Of a stretch of 64,000 bases of DNA, positions 36,220-47,767 are shown piece after piece; position 1 is the first letter of the stretch, and the number at the start of each line of letters is the position of its first letter. The position numbers were made by a program, and so were the translations under genes. Below the pieces are notes generated by a model. It was given only the letters and a program-made list of their open reading frames with translations. It was not told the origin of the DNA and did no database searches. Source of the stretch: Ceratotherium simum simum (lineage: Eukaryota; Chordata; Mammalia; Perissodactyla; Rhinocerotidae). The stretch lies in NCBI RefSeq assembly GCF_000283155.1, contig NW_004454262.1, positions 3,280,785-3,344,784 on the forward strand, in the 5' to 3' direction.

Positions 36220-36715
36220 AACTGGATCATCATTTTTCTACTGGGAGAATCTGGATGTGTTTGTCCATTTTACCAGTGGGGTTTGGGGTAGCCAGAGTGT
36301 GTCATGTGAGAGTCTCCAGTCTCCACTGGTGGGGGCTTGAGGTACACCCACAGTGGGAGATCCACTTTCATTTTCCTTGGGTCTTTCTATCTGCTTTATA
36401 ACACATTTATGCTTTGGAAAATATGACTTAACTCACAGATCACTCAGATCTATAAAATATTAAGAAGACCTGCTCCTCTGCCTATTATATTGTGAATATC
36501 AAGCCCCACTATGTGTTGTTGATGGTGGGGAAAAGTAAACAGAAGATTAACTAGAAAATGGTGGTCCTTGCTTTAATGTGCATTTCCTCCCAAATGAAAG
36601 AAGCTGATTTAAAGAAGTCTAAAGCAAGCCTGCATTCCCAAAGCCCATTGAGAAGACAGTGTAAAGAACAATGGGGTTAAAACAATTTCAAAGGAATCAT
36701 AATCCTAACAAGATC
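36220..36715. other. Intronic stretch, nothing recognised
   Basis: No coding, RNA or repeat signal was recognised in this 500-bp gap between two MIR copies. Confidence 0.5.
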
Positions 36716-36719
36716 TAAG

Positions 36720-36860
36720 GTTTTTATAGTCCTTACTATGCGCCAGGCATTGTTCCAAATATGAAAATAAATAGGTAACATTTCTTTCCTTATTAATTAT
36801 TATCTTCATTGAGTAATTTTGCAAATAAATTTAAGACAGTCTGATAAACAGGCACTTACC
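36720..36860 (-). repeat. MIR fragment, reverse
   Basis: 'atagtccttactatgcgcca' with 'ggcattgttccaaat' is the reversed MIR 3' end. The remainder fades out. Confidence 0.6.
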
Positions 36861-36924
36861 TATTTGTGAAATGAATAACTATTACCTGAAAAACATCCTG
36901 ACAACAATTATTGACAGTCCTGGG

Positions 36925-37430
36925 ATATAAAGAGGTGTGAGACATAGTGTCTATTCTTAATGGGCTTATAATTCAAGTAAGATAACAAACGTGTCCATAA
37001 GAAAGATGAAAAAAAGTGACTCAAATTGCAGGCTGTGAGTTCAGAAAATGGAGCACTTACTGAGGGCTGGACAATCGTGGATGCTTCACGGAAGGAGTAG
37101 GAAGTGAAGGGAGCCATGAGGGACCAGTGGTGAGGAGAAGAGCGGGCACCCCTGGCAATGGGCATGGCACCAGCAGAGCCAGGATGGTGGTCTGCACAGG
37201 GCACATCACGCACAGGGAGAGGCTGAGTCCAGCGGAGGGAGGTGGGAGATCGGGTGGAGAGCAGGGCCAGAGTGCCCAGGCTTAAAGGCCAAAAGAAAGG
37301 CTTTGAGCATAAGAGTGATGTGAACAAAGTGTTCTTTCAGGAAGGTTAGCTTGGCAGTGGTTTGCAAGGTGGATTATATCAGGGAGAAAACAGAAGGACG
37401 AAGACCAGGTCGGGGAAGATAGTGCTGGCT
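36925..37430 (-). repeat. L2 LINE 3' region, reverse
   Basis: 'gacatagtgtctattcttaa', 'tgggcttataattcaagtaa', 'ccaggcttaaaggccaaaag', 'ggctttgagcataagagtga' and 'ttagcttggcagtggtttgc' follow reversed L2 order. The 139-codon frame at 36908-37327 (minus) lies wholly within it and is not a gene. Confidence 0.7.
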
Positions 37431-37434
37431 CTGC

Positions 37435-39265
37435 CCTGGGGCCGGACCAGGTGGGAGAACTGAGGAAAGTTCCAGGTACTTTAGATGTGGAGCTCTACAG
37501 CCCATCATGTTTCTGACCAGGGCCCGTGGACCTGGTTCCTGACTTGTGCTCGGGGACAAGGCTTTTTCCCTCCATAAACTTCCAGGAACCTAAATTAGTC
37601 AATTAATCAGCGTGGAGCCCTATGCTTCCTTCCTACCATTTTCTCTCTCCCCTTTCACTTTCTCTTTAGAATTATCTGTTCATTTTTGGTGGGACTAGTT
37701 TGTCAGCTTTTATATATTATTTAGTTTCTCAGTTTAATAGGTTTGTTAAACTATAAATTTTATATGAGTTTTTAACCACACGGGTAGTGGTATAATGTTG
37801 AATCTTGAAGTTCCCTGCAATGTGTGTATGTGTGTGGGGGGTGGAGGGTAGCAGCATTACTTTTTTGACTGTTGGGGAAGGTGTTTAGGAGTTCATCATT
37901 ACATTCAATATGTTGGAACACGGATAAACCTGCTTCCTGAGCTGTTACATGTCTAAGAATTCCCACCTCTGCCTCCCTGAATAGCTAGGTCTTTCAGGAT
38001 AGGGTTTTTTAAATTCTTCTGACCCTGTCTCGTAGTAAGAAATACAGTTTACAACTCAAGCCAACACATACATACATACAAAAATATATATATGCACAAA
38101 TCTCTCTCTCTATATATGTATATTTATGTCTCTTTATATGTAACTATACATCTATGTCTACATGTACATAAGTTAAACAGAAACTTTTATTATTTACTTT
38201 AAAAAATTCTGGTTATAAATCACTAAACCAATATAACAACCACTGACAATGTGGTTATTATATCCTCCCCCAATCTGGGCATGTAGTCCTACCTAAATCT
38301 TCATAAGGAGATACAGAAAGGTCCAGATGGCATAGCCTCTTGCGTGCCAAGGCCACCTTGTCTTCTATGACTGCCTATTGCCTTCATTTTCAAAATGTAC
38401 CAGATTCATTCCTGGTGGGATGGAGAGATGACGGGGGCTTTTCAGACGGGGGATAAAAGGGTATAAACATCTGGTCCAGGGATGAATAAATGGGATTTGG
38501 GCCACCCATCGCATGGTCAAAAAGAAAGGTCTTACTGCTCCAGAGTTATCTGATAACTATTGATTCCTTCCCAATCACCTCTGTTTTAAGATGATTCCTC
38601 CCAGGTAGGCTTATCTAGTTCCCTGATGAAGCAGAACTGGTTGGAGAGACTGGTTCTCTCCAACTGGTTGGGTTTTAGGGCCCCTTCTCTGTATCGCTAA
38701 TGGGGAGATGTGTTCTGTAAACACTGAATAAATCACCGCTCAGTGTCAGGGCTATACATTGAAAAGAATCTGGACTCTGATGTGTTTTGTGGGAAAAAAA
38801 AAAAACAGTACACTCCACTCACCTCACCCCCAAAAACACAGGGTATAAAGTGGTGTTTATTTACCAGTTAGAATGTCAGGACTATGCCCTCATGGGCACA
38901 ATCAGCTCTTACAGCTTAGGTTTCTTCCTGCTCTGCTGTGACACTTTACATTATTTCAATCCACGCTCTAGTTGTAGAACCATGTTGGCAAGGAGATTTT
39001 TCTAAAGGTTTTTTCTCATTGCTTAGAGCCAAAGGTCTTGTCCTCTGACCTTTTGATTCCCGTTCTGCATCTAATCAATGTCAGGTCACCAGGAGTAAAA
39101 CTAAAGGGAGGTTAAGTGGAAAAACCAAAAGCAAAAAGCCCAGGAAGCACAAAGCCCCAAGCCTGCCTGGCCGAGTTTTAGAAGCTCACCATTTTGAAAT
39201 AGTACAATCGCGTGGAGAAGAGAATATTTCTCGTTTACCATCCGCCGCTCCCCACCCCCCCCCGC
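37435..39265. other. Intronic stretch with a (TA/TC) microsatellite
   Basis: 38061-38165 is an AT-rich simple repeat mixing cataca, atatat, (TC)n and tgtatatt units. At 38600-38675 'ctggttggagagactggttc' and 'tctccaactggttgg' form a small imperfect inverted repeat. Nothing else was recognised. Confidence 0.5.
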
Positions 39266-39269
39266 CCCA

Positions 39270-39725
39270 ATTTGTTTGGTGCCTGATTTGTTTCTAGTTG
39301 CAGCAGGGAGGTCAGAGCAAGCCAGGAAAATGAATGGAATCAGCCTCCTGCCGGGCGCCTGGAGCAGGCGGGTGTTACGGATCAGCGTAAAGCCAGCTCC
39401 CTTTCCCGGGCCAGGCCGATGTAACTCACTGGAGTGGCAAATTACATCAGACCTACAGCTGTAACCCGACATTATGATTAATTTGATCAGTAATTTCTCC
39501 TGTTTTTCATTTTAATCGGTGTGACTATTCTGCTGTGGCAGGTCTTTCAGATCTAATTAAGATAAATTTCTGAGTAAAAGACTTGGCAGACTTTCCAAGT
39601 CAAATCCAGGCATCAAGTGTGAAGACCTGCAGCCCAGTCAATCACCTTCGGGGAGGGCCTGCGCCACACTCAGCAATCAGCCATTCACACTTAAGCAAAT
39701 TCATAATCTCCAGCACTGCTTAGTC
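39270..39725. promoter_or_regulatory. Candidate developmental enhancer (homeodomain-site cluster)
   Basis: A repeat-free stretch with mixed composition. It contains an E-box CAGCTG at 39456-39461 and a consensus PBX-HOX-type TGATTAAT at 39475-39482 followed by TTGATCA. A further TAATTT is at 39491-39496 and a TAATTA at 39554-39559 (tctaattaagat). Several cytosine/GC blocks lie between them. Site density and lack of repeats look like a conserved regulatory element; conservation itself cannot be seen here. Confidence 0.45.
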
Positions 39726-40329
39726 ATTCTCTCAAAACGTCCCAGGCAGAAAAGGAAAGAAAGAAAAGCCCCGGACAATATCATTTCTCCCCCTGCGCTC
39801 ACACTCCACTGATTTGCCCAGACTACATGGATAACCCTATAAGTGGACACTTTACAGAATCCCTGAGTTGATGTTTCTAAAAAAGATTTTAAATATATAT
39901 GTGCATATGTATGTATCAAATAAACAAAGATGTATACACACAAATATGGAACATATATACATATAACTACGAAGATTTAAAGTCTACACACTCACATATA
40001 GTCTAACTCTTTATCACAAGCACACAGCCATCCATGAATTGGATTTGCATTGGCAGGGTTCAAGAGTTTATTTTCCCAATTTGTTTTCTTTTAGGTCCAC
40101 CCAGGCATTCATTTATGCATCCCAAGGCTAGTGGCTGATATTTGTACAAGTTCTGTTAGGTTTCTGTTTTTTGAGGATGGAGGTGTGAATGAGATTTCTT
40201 TCCCAAAGCTGTTTAATCAGCAGGACTTGCCTGTCTAATGTGGTATAGGCAGGCATTGGGCAAGTGTCAAGGATTTGCCTGGGTTACTGGATCTGCATGC
40301 CCACTTACAGGAAATACAAGGCGACAGGC

Positions 40330-40565
40330 CAAGAACTTCAAAAGGGCGGATGTTTTTGAAGACTTTTCTTGCATTTTATGAAGAAAACATTGTTGTACAA
40401 TGATGGCACCACTCCCAATTATCATAAAGCAAATTCTCCATTCTAATGGGAATGGCCATTTTGGAAAACAAATATGTGACTGGAGTAAAGATGCTTAATT
40501 TGAATGTCATTTTATACACAGTTCTCACACCCCTGACTAAGAGGGTAAATAATTTCTACAAACCT
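40330..40565. promoter_or_regulatory. Candidate conserved noncoding block
   Basis: Repeat-free, with 'cattgttgtacaatgatggc' (ACAATG SOX-like cores in both orientations, cATTGTtgtACAATg), 'cccaattatcataaagc' and 'gatgcttaatttgaatgtc'. The inverted ATTGT-TGT-ACAAT pair at about 40389-40401 is the most specific feature. Enhancer function is only inferred. Confidence 0.35.
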
Positions 40566-40569
40566 CACT

Positions 40570-41225
40570 GTAGGATCTTTCATCAGGTAAAATGAACTAC
40601 AGTCTGACTCTGTGTATGGCCTCTGCATTAGAGGATGATTTTGCTACTGATTTGCACGGATCTTGGCTTTTGCTCCTGAAAAAGAGTGTTGACACGATGG
40701 TATAAGAGAAGACTCCCTTGCCCCCTACTGAGGCAGACAGTCTCGAATGCACTTTCCTTGCTGCAGGAAAGACGGTGGGAACACATGTAGGTGTGATCTT
40801 CACAGTCATATAGCTAGGCGTTCTTGCGCCTAAAAATTGGGATGAGACCTTTCAACTTCTCACAGAGATCCTGTCGGCTATCTCAGTTCTAATTCAGTTA
40901 GTGGTCAGAGACCACTTTAATCTCTTTGTACTTGAGTTTTAATTTGGTAGAAATGGTTTCAACAAAACTAGTATCTTTACTAAATAAAGAGAAGAATGTG
41001 TGGTCACATCCTCACCCCCAACTTCAGAGTTACTGGTTCTTGAGCAATGATAAGATTGAGATTTAGATCAGGAGCTACAAGAAAGACTAGATGGGGAAAG
41101 TGAGAGTCTTTCTTCTAACAGTGCAATTATCTCCATCTTTATCTATAAGGAAAGAAATCATTATGTGATTTAAATGAGGTCTCTTTAAAAAGATGGAAAT
41201 CCCACAATGAAAAAGACTAAAAAGA
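40570..41225. other. Intronic stretch, nothing recognised
   Basis: Single-copy-looking sequence without coding signal. Confidence 0.5.
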
Positions 41226-41227
41226 GG

Positions 41228-41343
41228 CAGATTAGCCGAGTGGACAAGGTTTTATGTTGGGTAGACCTTGGTTTGCATCTTGCCTCTTATAGGTCCTTAC
41301 CTCTAACTTCCTCATCTGTGAAATAGAGCTACTGGAACATTGA
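41228..41343 (+). repeat. MIR copy, left part (split)
   Basis: 'ggttttatgttgggtagacc', 'ttgcctcttataggtcctta' and 'acttcctcatctgtgaaata' are forward MIR. The element is interrupted by a MER5A copy and resumes at 41533. Confidence 0.75.
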
Positions 41344-41532
41344 AGGTTTGTCGAGCAGAGCTTTGCTACTCAGGATGTGAGTGGAGGACTAGCAGCATCA
41401 GCATCACCTGTGAGCTGGTTAGAAATGCAGAATCTGGGGTGGGCCTTCTACCTCAGAGCTAGTGAATCAGGATCTACATTTATCAAGGTCCTAGGGGGTA
41501 TTCATATGCAAATAAAAGCTTGAAAAGCCCTA
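41344..41532 (+). mobile_element. MER5A-type hAT insertion inside a MIR
   Basis: 'agagctttgctactcaggat', 'agcatcagcatcacctgtga', 'ggttagaaatgcagaatctg' and 'agtgaatcaggatctacatt' are MER5A in order. MIR sequence on both sides shows that it inserted into an existing MIR. Confidence 0.8.
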
Positions 41533-41612
41533 GTATAGAATAAATGAGACAATATCTAGCAGCAGTCTGGGCATGTAATAAACTCTCAATCAGCACCAAT
41601 TATTCTTGTTTG
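41533..41612 (+). repeat. MIR copy, right part
   Basis: 'gaataaatgagacaatatct', then 'gggcatgtaataaactctca' and 'caccaattattctt', give the expected MIR 3' end after the MER5A insertion. Confidence 0.7.
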
Positions 41613-41729
41613 GAGAGGATGTTAGAGTCTGAAAGGATTATTTATTTCACTTATTATATTTTGAGTATCAGATGTGAATCACCAGGTCTCAGATTTTTCT
41701 GCAAATATTGGCTAAAAACCCAACTTCAG

Positions 41730-42020
41730 GGGCCGGCCCTGTGGCTCAGTGGTTCTGGCAGCTCGGGTTCGGATCCTGGGCGCTCACCAATGCACCGCTT
41801 CTCCAGCCATGCTGAGGCCACATCCCACATACAGCAACTAGAAGGATGTGCAACTATGACATACAACTATCTACTGGGGCTTTGGGGAAACAAAAAAAAG
41901 GAGGAGGATTGGCAATAGATGTTAGCTCAGAGCCGGTCTTCCTCAGCAAAAAGAGGAGGATTAGCATGGATGTTAGCTCAGGGCTGATCTTCCTCACAAA
42001 AAAATAAATAAATAAATAAA
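41730..42020 (+). repeat. ERE SINE, forward, with 17-bp target site duplication
   Basis: It starts with GGGCCGGCCCTGTGGCTCAG, has the tRNA-like B-box 'gggttcggatcctgggcg', repeats the 'gatgttagctcag…cttcctca' module twice, and ends in (AAAT)n. The direct repeat taaaaacccaacttcag lies at 41713-41729 and 42021-42037 with no mismatch, so the insertion is fairly recent. Confidence 0.97.
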
Positions 42021-42269
42021 TAAAAACCCAACTTCAGAGTCTGGGAGAGGCTCAAATGGATAACAAAGTACAGATATGGTTGTTTTCATTCTCTGATGGG
42101 CTGTGAATGTGGGGGACCAGTAGGGTAGAAGTAACATTAGCTCATTCTTTTTAGAAATGAAGACCTAGTTTTGTTATATAATAGAAGTAAAGTTAGCACC
42201 AACTTGCACAACCAACACTTCAGGTGAAAAGCATTTTGTATAAACATGAGGTAGGAATTTGCTCTTTTA

Positions 42270-42490
42270 GAAATGAATAATTGGTAGCCTATTTACAAGA
42301 CCGTAGGTAGTTGTCCTTAACCCTGGCTCCAAATTGGAATCATCCAGGGAGCTTAAAAAAGTGCTGATGCCCATACTTTGCCCCACATGGGTTAAATCAG
42401 AATCTCTGGATGAGTCCCAGGCATAAGTATTTTTAAAAAACTCCTCAGGTGATCCCAATGTGCAGCCAATGCCGAGAACTACTGACCTTG
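42270..42490 (+). repeat. MER5A-type hAT copy
   Basis: 'ccttaaccctggctccaaat', 'tggaatcatccagggagctt', 'aaatcagaatctctggatga' and 'cctcaggtgatcccaatgtg' run in MER5A order, ending with 'gccgagaactactga'. The ERV inserted about 20 bp downstream. Confidence 0.8.
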
Positions 42491-42508
42491 AGTTTGGAAA
42501 TTTTCTCT

Positions 42509-43024
42509 TGTTGGGGCCCAGGACAGGCTGCCACAAACTATCCCACAATGGTATATTGGTTATTTTGAATTAAAGTTACTTGAGAAGCAAAAAGGGCATG
42601 TGACCCTGCTGTCTCTGTTCCCCCCTGAAAGCAGGAAATAAATCTCCCATGTGAAAGGTGCTCTCCTTGCATCCTTATCACCAGAGATAGGGAATTCAGG
42701 GCCAAGTAAGCCTGTATTAACAAACTCCATTACTTTTACTAACTTACTACTTCAAGCCTAAACTCTGTTTAAATTCCTCTCTTATTACATACCCAAACCT
42801 AAGTTTCTTTGTCCTGTCATTCCTCACAAATTTATTGTTTCTTTGTGTAAAAGATATATATACTGCCTGCTTTGTTCACTCTCCAAGCATCATTTCTCTA
42901 TGATCTCCAGTATGTACATATTAAATTGGGTCTTCTCCTGTTACTCTGGTCTTATGTCAGTTTTATTATTAGTCCAGCCATAAGAACACATGAAGGGTAG
43001 AAGGGGGAATTAACCCTTCTGACA
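42509..43024 (+). repeat. ERV 5' LTR
   Basis: It begins TGTTGGGG and ends with …TGACA. An AATAAA-containing segment (ggaaataaatctcc) occurs near 42634 and ATTAAA at about 42921. By eye it is roughly 92% identical to the LTR at 47768-48283, with the worst matches near the start, around 42725-42760 and at the 3' end. Confidence 0.93.
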
Positions 43025-45285
43025 GTTTTGTTGAGCCAGCCAGGAGACCTCACTGGCTGAAAAATTGTGTTCTCCCTTGGACTGCTACAAATAAAGAGAT
43101 CCTGGGATGTCTGACATAGAAGCCGGCAAAAAAAAAGGTAAGCCTGCTTACCATCTAGAAATCCCTGTCTTACCAGATCTCTGTCTGCAGAGTTCGATGG
43201 GAATGACAGTGGTGGGAGTTTCTTTTCTTTCTCTCTCTCTCTCAATTTGGACTAGCTGGAGAAAATATTTGTTAAACTAGTGTCTTGGGCAAAAGCAGCT
43301 CTAGCTAAGATTGGATGAGTACTCTTGTTTTCTGTTGATCCTGTTCCTCCCAGAGATGGTCTTTTATCTCTGCCAGCCAGGGGATGCATATACATCTGGC
43401 GGGCTGCCGAGTAGGTTGTGGATCCCAGCTTAGGAAATCTAAAAAACATTGGGTGAACTTTTGGCTTAGTAAGTCACCCTATGCTGTTAAAAAGTGGAGG
43501 AAACACATGATTCCCTGTGTCTTGGAACAGCTGTTTAAAAACAGGGCCCCCATAGTTACTCTCTTAGGCTAACTCAGGGATGAACTTTTTGGATCTTGGG
43601 AAGGCTTCATTCTTTGCACTCTCCTTTGGGGACATGTCTTGCATCCGTGGTTAAGTCATAAAAAGCCTTATTGGTTTTAGTTGCTATTAAGATCCTACTT
43701 GTCAATGGCCAGGCAATGAATCCTTTAAATGGAAAAACTTCTAAATTGGAAAAAATTTTTAGAGAGCTCTCACATTGGTATAACAGCTAGCAATTGACTC
43801 CCTTAATAAGATGGATAGACAGAAATTAGAACAAAAATCAAAGTCTGCTCAGACCCCTTCCTATTTCTCTTTAGACATTTGCAGATATTGTAAAAACAAA
43901 CAAACAAACAGGACCTTGGAAGTACAACAATTGTCCAGCACTTAAGAAGAAAAAGGAAAACAAAATATATATAACAACTAGACTTAGGGACTCCCTAGCA
44001 AGATGAGAAAACAAAAAATTTAGACTTAAAACAAAAATCCAATGTAAAACCCCATTCTTAAAATCCAGCCCCATCAGCCTATTTCAGCTTCCCTTTTCCT
44101 ACAAGATTTACAGAGAGCACTCCAGCCTAATCTCTAAGAGTATACAGGTTACTTATGTAAATGCTGAAAGCCAGAAAATGAATTTGACAGAAGCACCTGG
44201 GACAAGCAGTAAGGCTTGCCTTGCTTCAGGCTTTCCTATACAATACCCTTTGTAGATATATCCTAGAACCTCCTCCCAGGGAATTCATGTCCCCTGGACA
44301 ACGGCCCTTTTACCTCCACTCAATGGCCATTCTAAAATGCCCAGTCAAGAGGAAAAAAATTTTTTTACGTTATCCTTCCTTTCCAAATCCAGACCCACTG
44401 GTTATTGACCCTTTCTTTCCCGGGGATAGCTATTATCTTCTTGCTTGTCTCATTTTGTGTCCTAAAGGCTTGACTTAACTTTCTGGCCGCCTGGGACATG
44501 CAAGCTATCGGTTCTTTCTTTTGGCTATCTTGGGAGTGACTCTGGATCTTTGAAGGTAATAATCTTTGAAGATGCCTTTTGGGTCCACGGAGTTGTTTAA
44601 CACTGCCAGAAATATTTACTGTCTGTCCTGGCTGAAAACTGACAAGATATTTAGAAGGATTTTTTTTAGTAGCTCTGTGGTCAAAAATTGGCCAAATTGG
44701 AAGTTGATATTCAGAGCCTGATAGGAATTTTTTATAGGCCTTCTTCCCTAAGTTACCATAAAACTATGTACCCAGAGGGAAAGAAGCAAATTAGGGATAA
44801 GGTAATTGGACAGGTAAATTAACCTATGATGTCATTTAATTTACAACCCAATTTCTGAGGAATTGAGAGCAACTAGCTTATCTTACAAATCTGTGCAAAA
44901 CTGGAAACGCAGCTCCAGAGGCAGTTCAGATTCCACCCATTCCCTTTCACCAATCCCAAAACCTCCCCTATTTATTTCAAAAGGCTTGTAACCTCTCTGG
45001 GAACTCTTATCTAGACTATCCCCAATTCCTAGAACTGAAGGAAAAATTTAAATAGCAATTACCCTAAACTCCTAGGAAAAAACTTGGCGATTTCCCCTCT
45101 GTCCTGTGAAATTGTAAATATCACCATGTCTTTAGAATGTAAACACCCCAGAGATAACAGCCCACGGTTGCAGAGACTAAACCTGGCTAACTCAATCCGT
45201 AAAGCCTAAAGTTAAAAAAAAAAAAAAAAGAAAAAGTATTTTGTTTTAAAATGTAAGTTGCTAAGGAGGCTCTCTTACCCAAGAT
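43025..45285 (+). pseudogene. Decayed ERV interior (gag and 5' pol region)
   Basis: No long open frame survives; stops and frameshifts occur throughout. A splice-donor-like AAAGGTAAGCC lies at about 43134-43144, where a retroviral leader donor could be. 44221-44478 is open for 85 codons, with proline-rich content compatible with gag or protease remnants but not diagnostic. Position between LTR and integrase is the main argument. Confidence 0.5.
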
Positions 45286-45288
45286 CTA

Positions 45289-45344
45289 ATTCCTTAGGAT
45301 TGCTCAACTAGGACAAATTCCTTAGGATTGCTCGTCTAGGACAA
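45289..45344 (+). repeat. 28-bp tandem duplication inside the ERV
   Basis: Two adjacent 28-bp copies, 45289-45316 and 45317-45344, both beginning attccttaggattgctc, differ at only two positions (caac versus cgtc). It lies just before the ERE insertion. Confidence 0.9.
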
Positions 45345-45364
45345 ATATAAAAGTCTTCTCCACA

Positions 45365-45629
45365 GGGCTGGCCCGGTGGCGAAGTGGTTAAGTTCGTGCA
45401 CTTTGCTTCAGCGGCCGGTGTTCCCAGGTTCAGATCCCGCTCGTGGACCTACTCACTGCTTATCAAGCCATGCTGTGGCAGGCGTCCCACAAATAAAGTA
45501 GAGGAAGATGCACACAGATGTTAGCCTGGGGCCAATCTTCCTTAGCAGATAGAGGAGGATTGGCAACAGAGGTTAGCTCAAGGCTAATCTGCCTCACCAA
45601 AACAATAAATAAATAAAAAATTAAAAAAA
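45365..45629 (+). repeat. ERE SINE inside the ERV, forward
   Basis: Head GGGCTGGCCCGGTGGCGAAG, then 'gcggccggtgttcccaggtt', two 'gatgttagcc/gaggttagctca' modules and an (AAAT)n tail. It post-dates the ERV. No clean target duplication could be defined. Confidence 0.93.
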
Positions 45630-45839
45630 GAATGGTCTTTCTGCAACCTGGCTGCAACAGCCTGTCCCTGAATCAGAGAAATTAAGATAGATAAACAATG
45701 GCTGTAAATTAAACAAATAGTGGGGGCAATGGGAAACCCAAGTTAGCTGCTTGGCTCTTCCTGGCTCCCTGGTAAACCCTGTTTTTCAGTTTTTACATTC
45801 GTTAACCCACTATAGAAAAAACTACTTCTGTTCCCAGAG

Positions 45840-46215
45840 GCCTCAGAACTCCTCCCCCTTGGGCCTTTGAGCATCTGCAGCTGGACTTCATTTACTGCCA
45901 CTTAGTATGGTTTATCAATTGGTTCTTGTTATTGTACGTATGTTTTCTTTTCCAGATGTGTTGAAGCCTTCCCTTGCTACAAAGCTGATGTCCTCACAAT
46001 GGCAAAGAAAACTATTAGAAAACGTGTTTCTCACTTGGGGTATACCTTCCACAATCTTCAGTGATCAAGGCACACACTTCACTGGGCAAATTACACAAGC
46101 CTTAACGGAAACCTTGCAAACATCTTGGAATTATCACTGTTCCTATCCTTCTCAATCATCAGGCAAAGTTAAGAGAACTAACGGAAAAACTGGATTCAAG
46201 CAGAACAAGAATTAA
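45840..46215 (+). pseudogene. ERV pol remnant: integrase core
   Basis: Retroviral integrase joins viral DNA to the host chromosome. The 102-codon open frame at 45907-46215 encodes the middle of a gamma-type integrase: 'SDQGTHFTGQ' with the second catalytic Asp, followed by a Ser-Gly-Lys-Val-Lys-Arg-Thr-Asn block in which the usual Glu of the D,D-35-E triad region is replaced by Lys. The start of the core (Leu-Asp-Phe) lies just upstream in another frame near 45877-45890, so a frameshift separates them. The element is inactive. The SINE insertion 210 bp upstream also breaks pol. Confidence 0.85.
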
Positions 46216-47755
46216 TTACACGGGATTAAATGAACTGATGAGGATGGTTATAATTTTTATAACTTTTTGTCTGAAATACTACTTTTTTTTAATCTTTGTT
46301 TTTCCAGATTTGAGAAATCCTTTTTTTTTTTTTCCCCTATTCTCTTAAGCTATTTATGACTATAGCAATTTGGTGAATTATACCTTTGTAAGCAGAATTG
46401 AAACGTTTACTTTTTCTCCCTATCTGATCCCTCCAGAATTCAGAAACTCTCAGTGAGTATTCTTTTTTCATGACAATATATTCATTTTCATAAGTTCAGT
46501 AAGAATCTGTTCTCCTTATAACTGGATACAATTGGAAACATTGCTTATGTTACCAAGGCTTTGACTGAAATGTCATGTTTGAGAGAGACATGCGTAAACT
46601 CAGATATGACCAATAGCTTTAAGGAATTAAGGTTGACTCCACAAGGCCAATAAAGCCCCTTGGAAAAAACAGCCTGATATCTCACTTATAGGATTCCCAA
46701 TAGCCTAACCAGGTGAGCAAAGAAAGTCACTTCCTGGTAGACGAAAGAACCTCAAGATACGTTGGGAGCCTCAAAAAGAGAGGAATTCACGCAAACCTAT
46801 AGGTATTGCAGGTGGAATATGTGGCTTGGCTTCTTAGACTCGAGAGGCTATTGAAAGTTCAGTCTGGAAATTCCTTATGAATAGTTCCAGCAAAACAAAT
46901 TTAAAAGAGCCTATATGATCAATTGGCTATTCTTGCTGTACTTATGTAAATAACTTAGCCAAGTTTATTGAAACTAGACTTATTTTGCAAACAGTCTTAA
47001 TTTAATAGTCTACAAATAGTCTTAATTTGACTATCTTTGATAAAAATGAGTGATTTTAGAGAGAAAAATTATATTTCAGTAAAAACTATAACATGCACTT
47101 GTGGATATTATATTCTAATGCTGTTAATTTTCCTTGAAGTTTTATTTACCTAAAAACTGGACTGGATCCTAAATTCTTTTAGTGTCTTCAAATATTTGCC
47201 TATAATGCTCCAAACTAAGATTTCCAATTTTTCTCCCATTTTTGACTTGGAATTATTAAGAACTGAAGCTGCCCTTTTCCCTGAAGCCCTGCAAACTGAA
47301 GCTGAACAACTTGCTATAAACTTGAGAGAGATTGCCACAACAGCTCATGTTTAAACAGTCTTCGGGCCTGTCACCATATGAACCACTCAGAAAGTATACC
47401 TGAACACCCAATGACATCATCAGAGACATTTCAAACTGCAAAAGATGCTCTGACCCAGACATCTAGAAATCTTCTTGACTGGCTGCCCCCTAGGCTCATA
47501 AACTGGTTTATAATTTGCTCCAACCATTAATCTTTGTTTTTCTTTGTTTCCACAGAAATGCCTCTTATAAATGCCTGATTGCTTACACCATAGCCCTAAC
47601 TTTGGGAACCCACCTGCATCACTGCATCCTAAAATGAGACACAACTGTTTAACTGAACTGACCTATTTTTAAGACTAAGAAATTAATTCAAGGAAATAAT
47701 GAAGCAATCTACAAGCTCAGCTTTTAAAAATATGTGCAACTTCCAGGGAAATTTC
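46216..47755 (+). pseudogene. Decayed ERV interior (3' pol / env position)
   Basis: By position this should be env. Only short frames remain, with weak similarity to a transmembrane subunit end (an Asp-Trp-Leu-Pro-Pro motif) near 47475-47495. It is not assignable with confidence from sequence alone. Confidence 0.4.
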
Positions 47756-47766
47756 AGGGGAGGGAA
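47756..47766 (+). other. ERV polypurine tract
   Basis: AGGGGAGGGAA lies directly before the 3' LTR, where plus-strand priming occurs in retroviruses. It supports the LTR boundary at 47768. Confidence 0.85.
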
Positions 47767-47767
47767 C

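Noticed and set aside
36908..37327. 139-codon open frame, minus
   Set aside because: It lies inside a reversed L2 3' region, which is noncoding.
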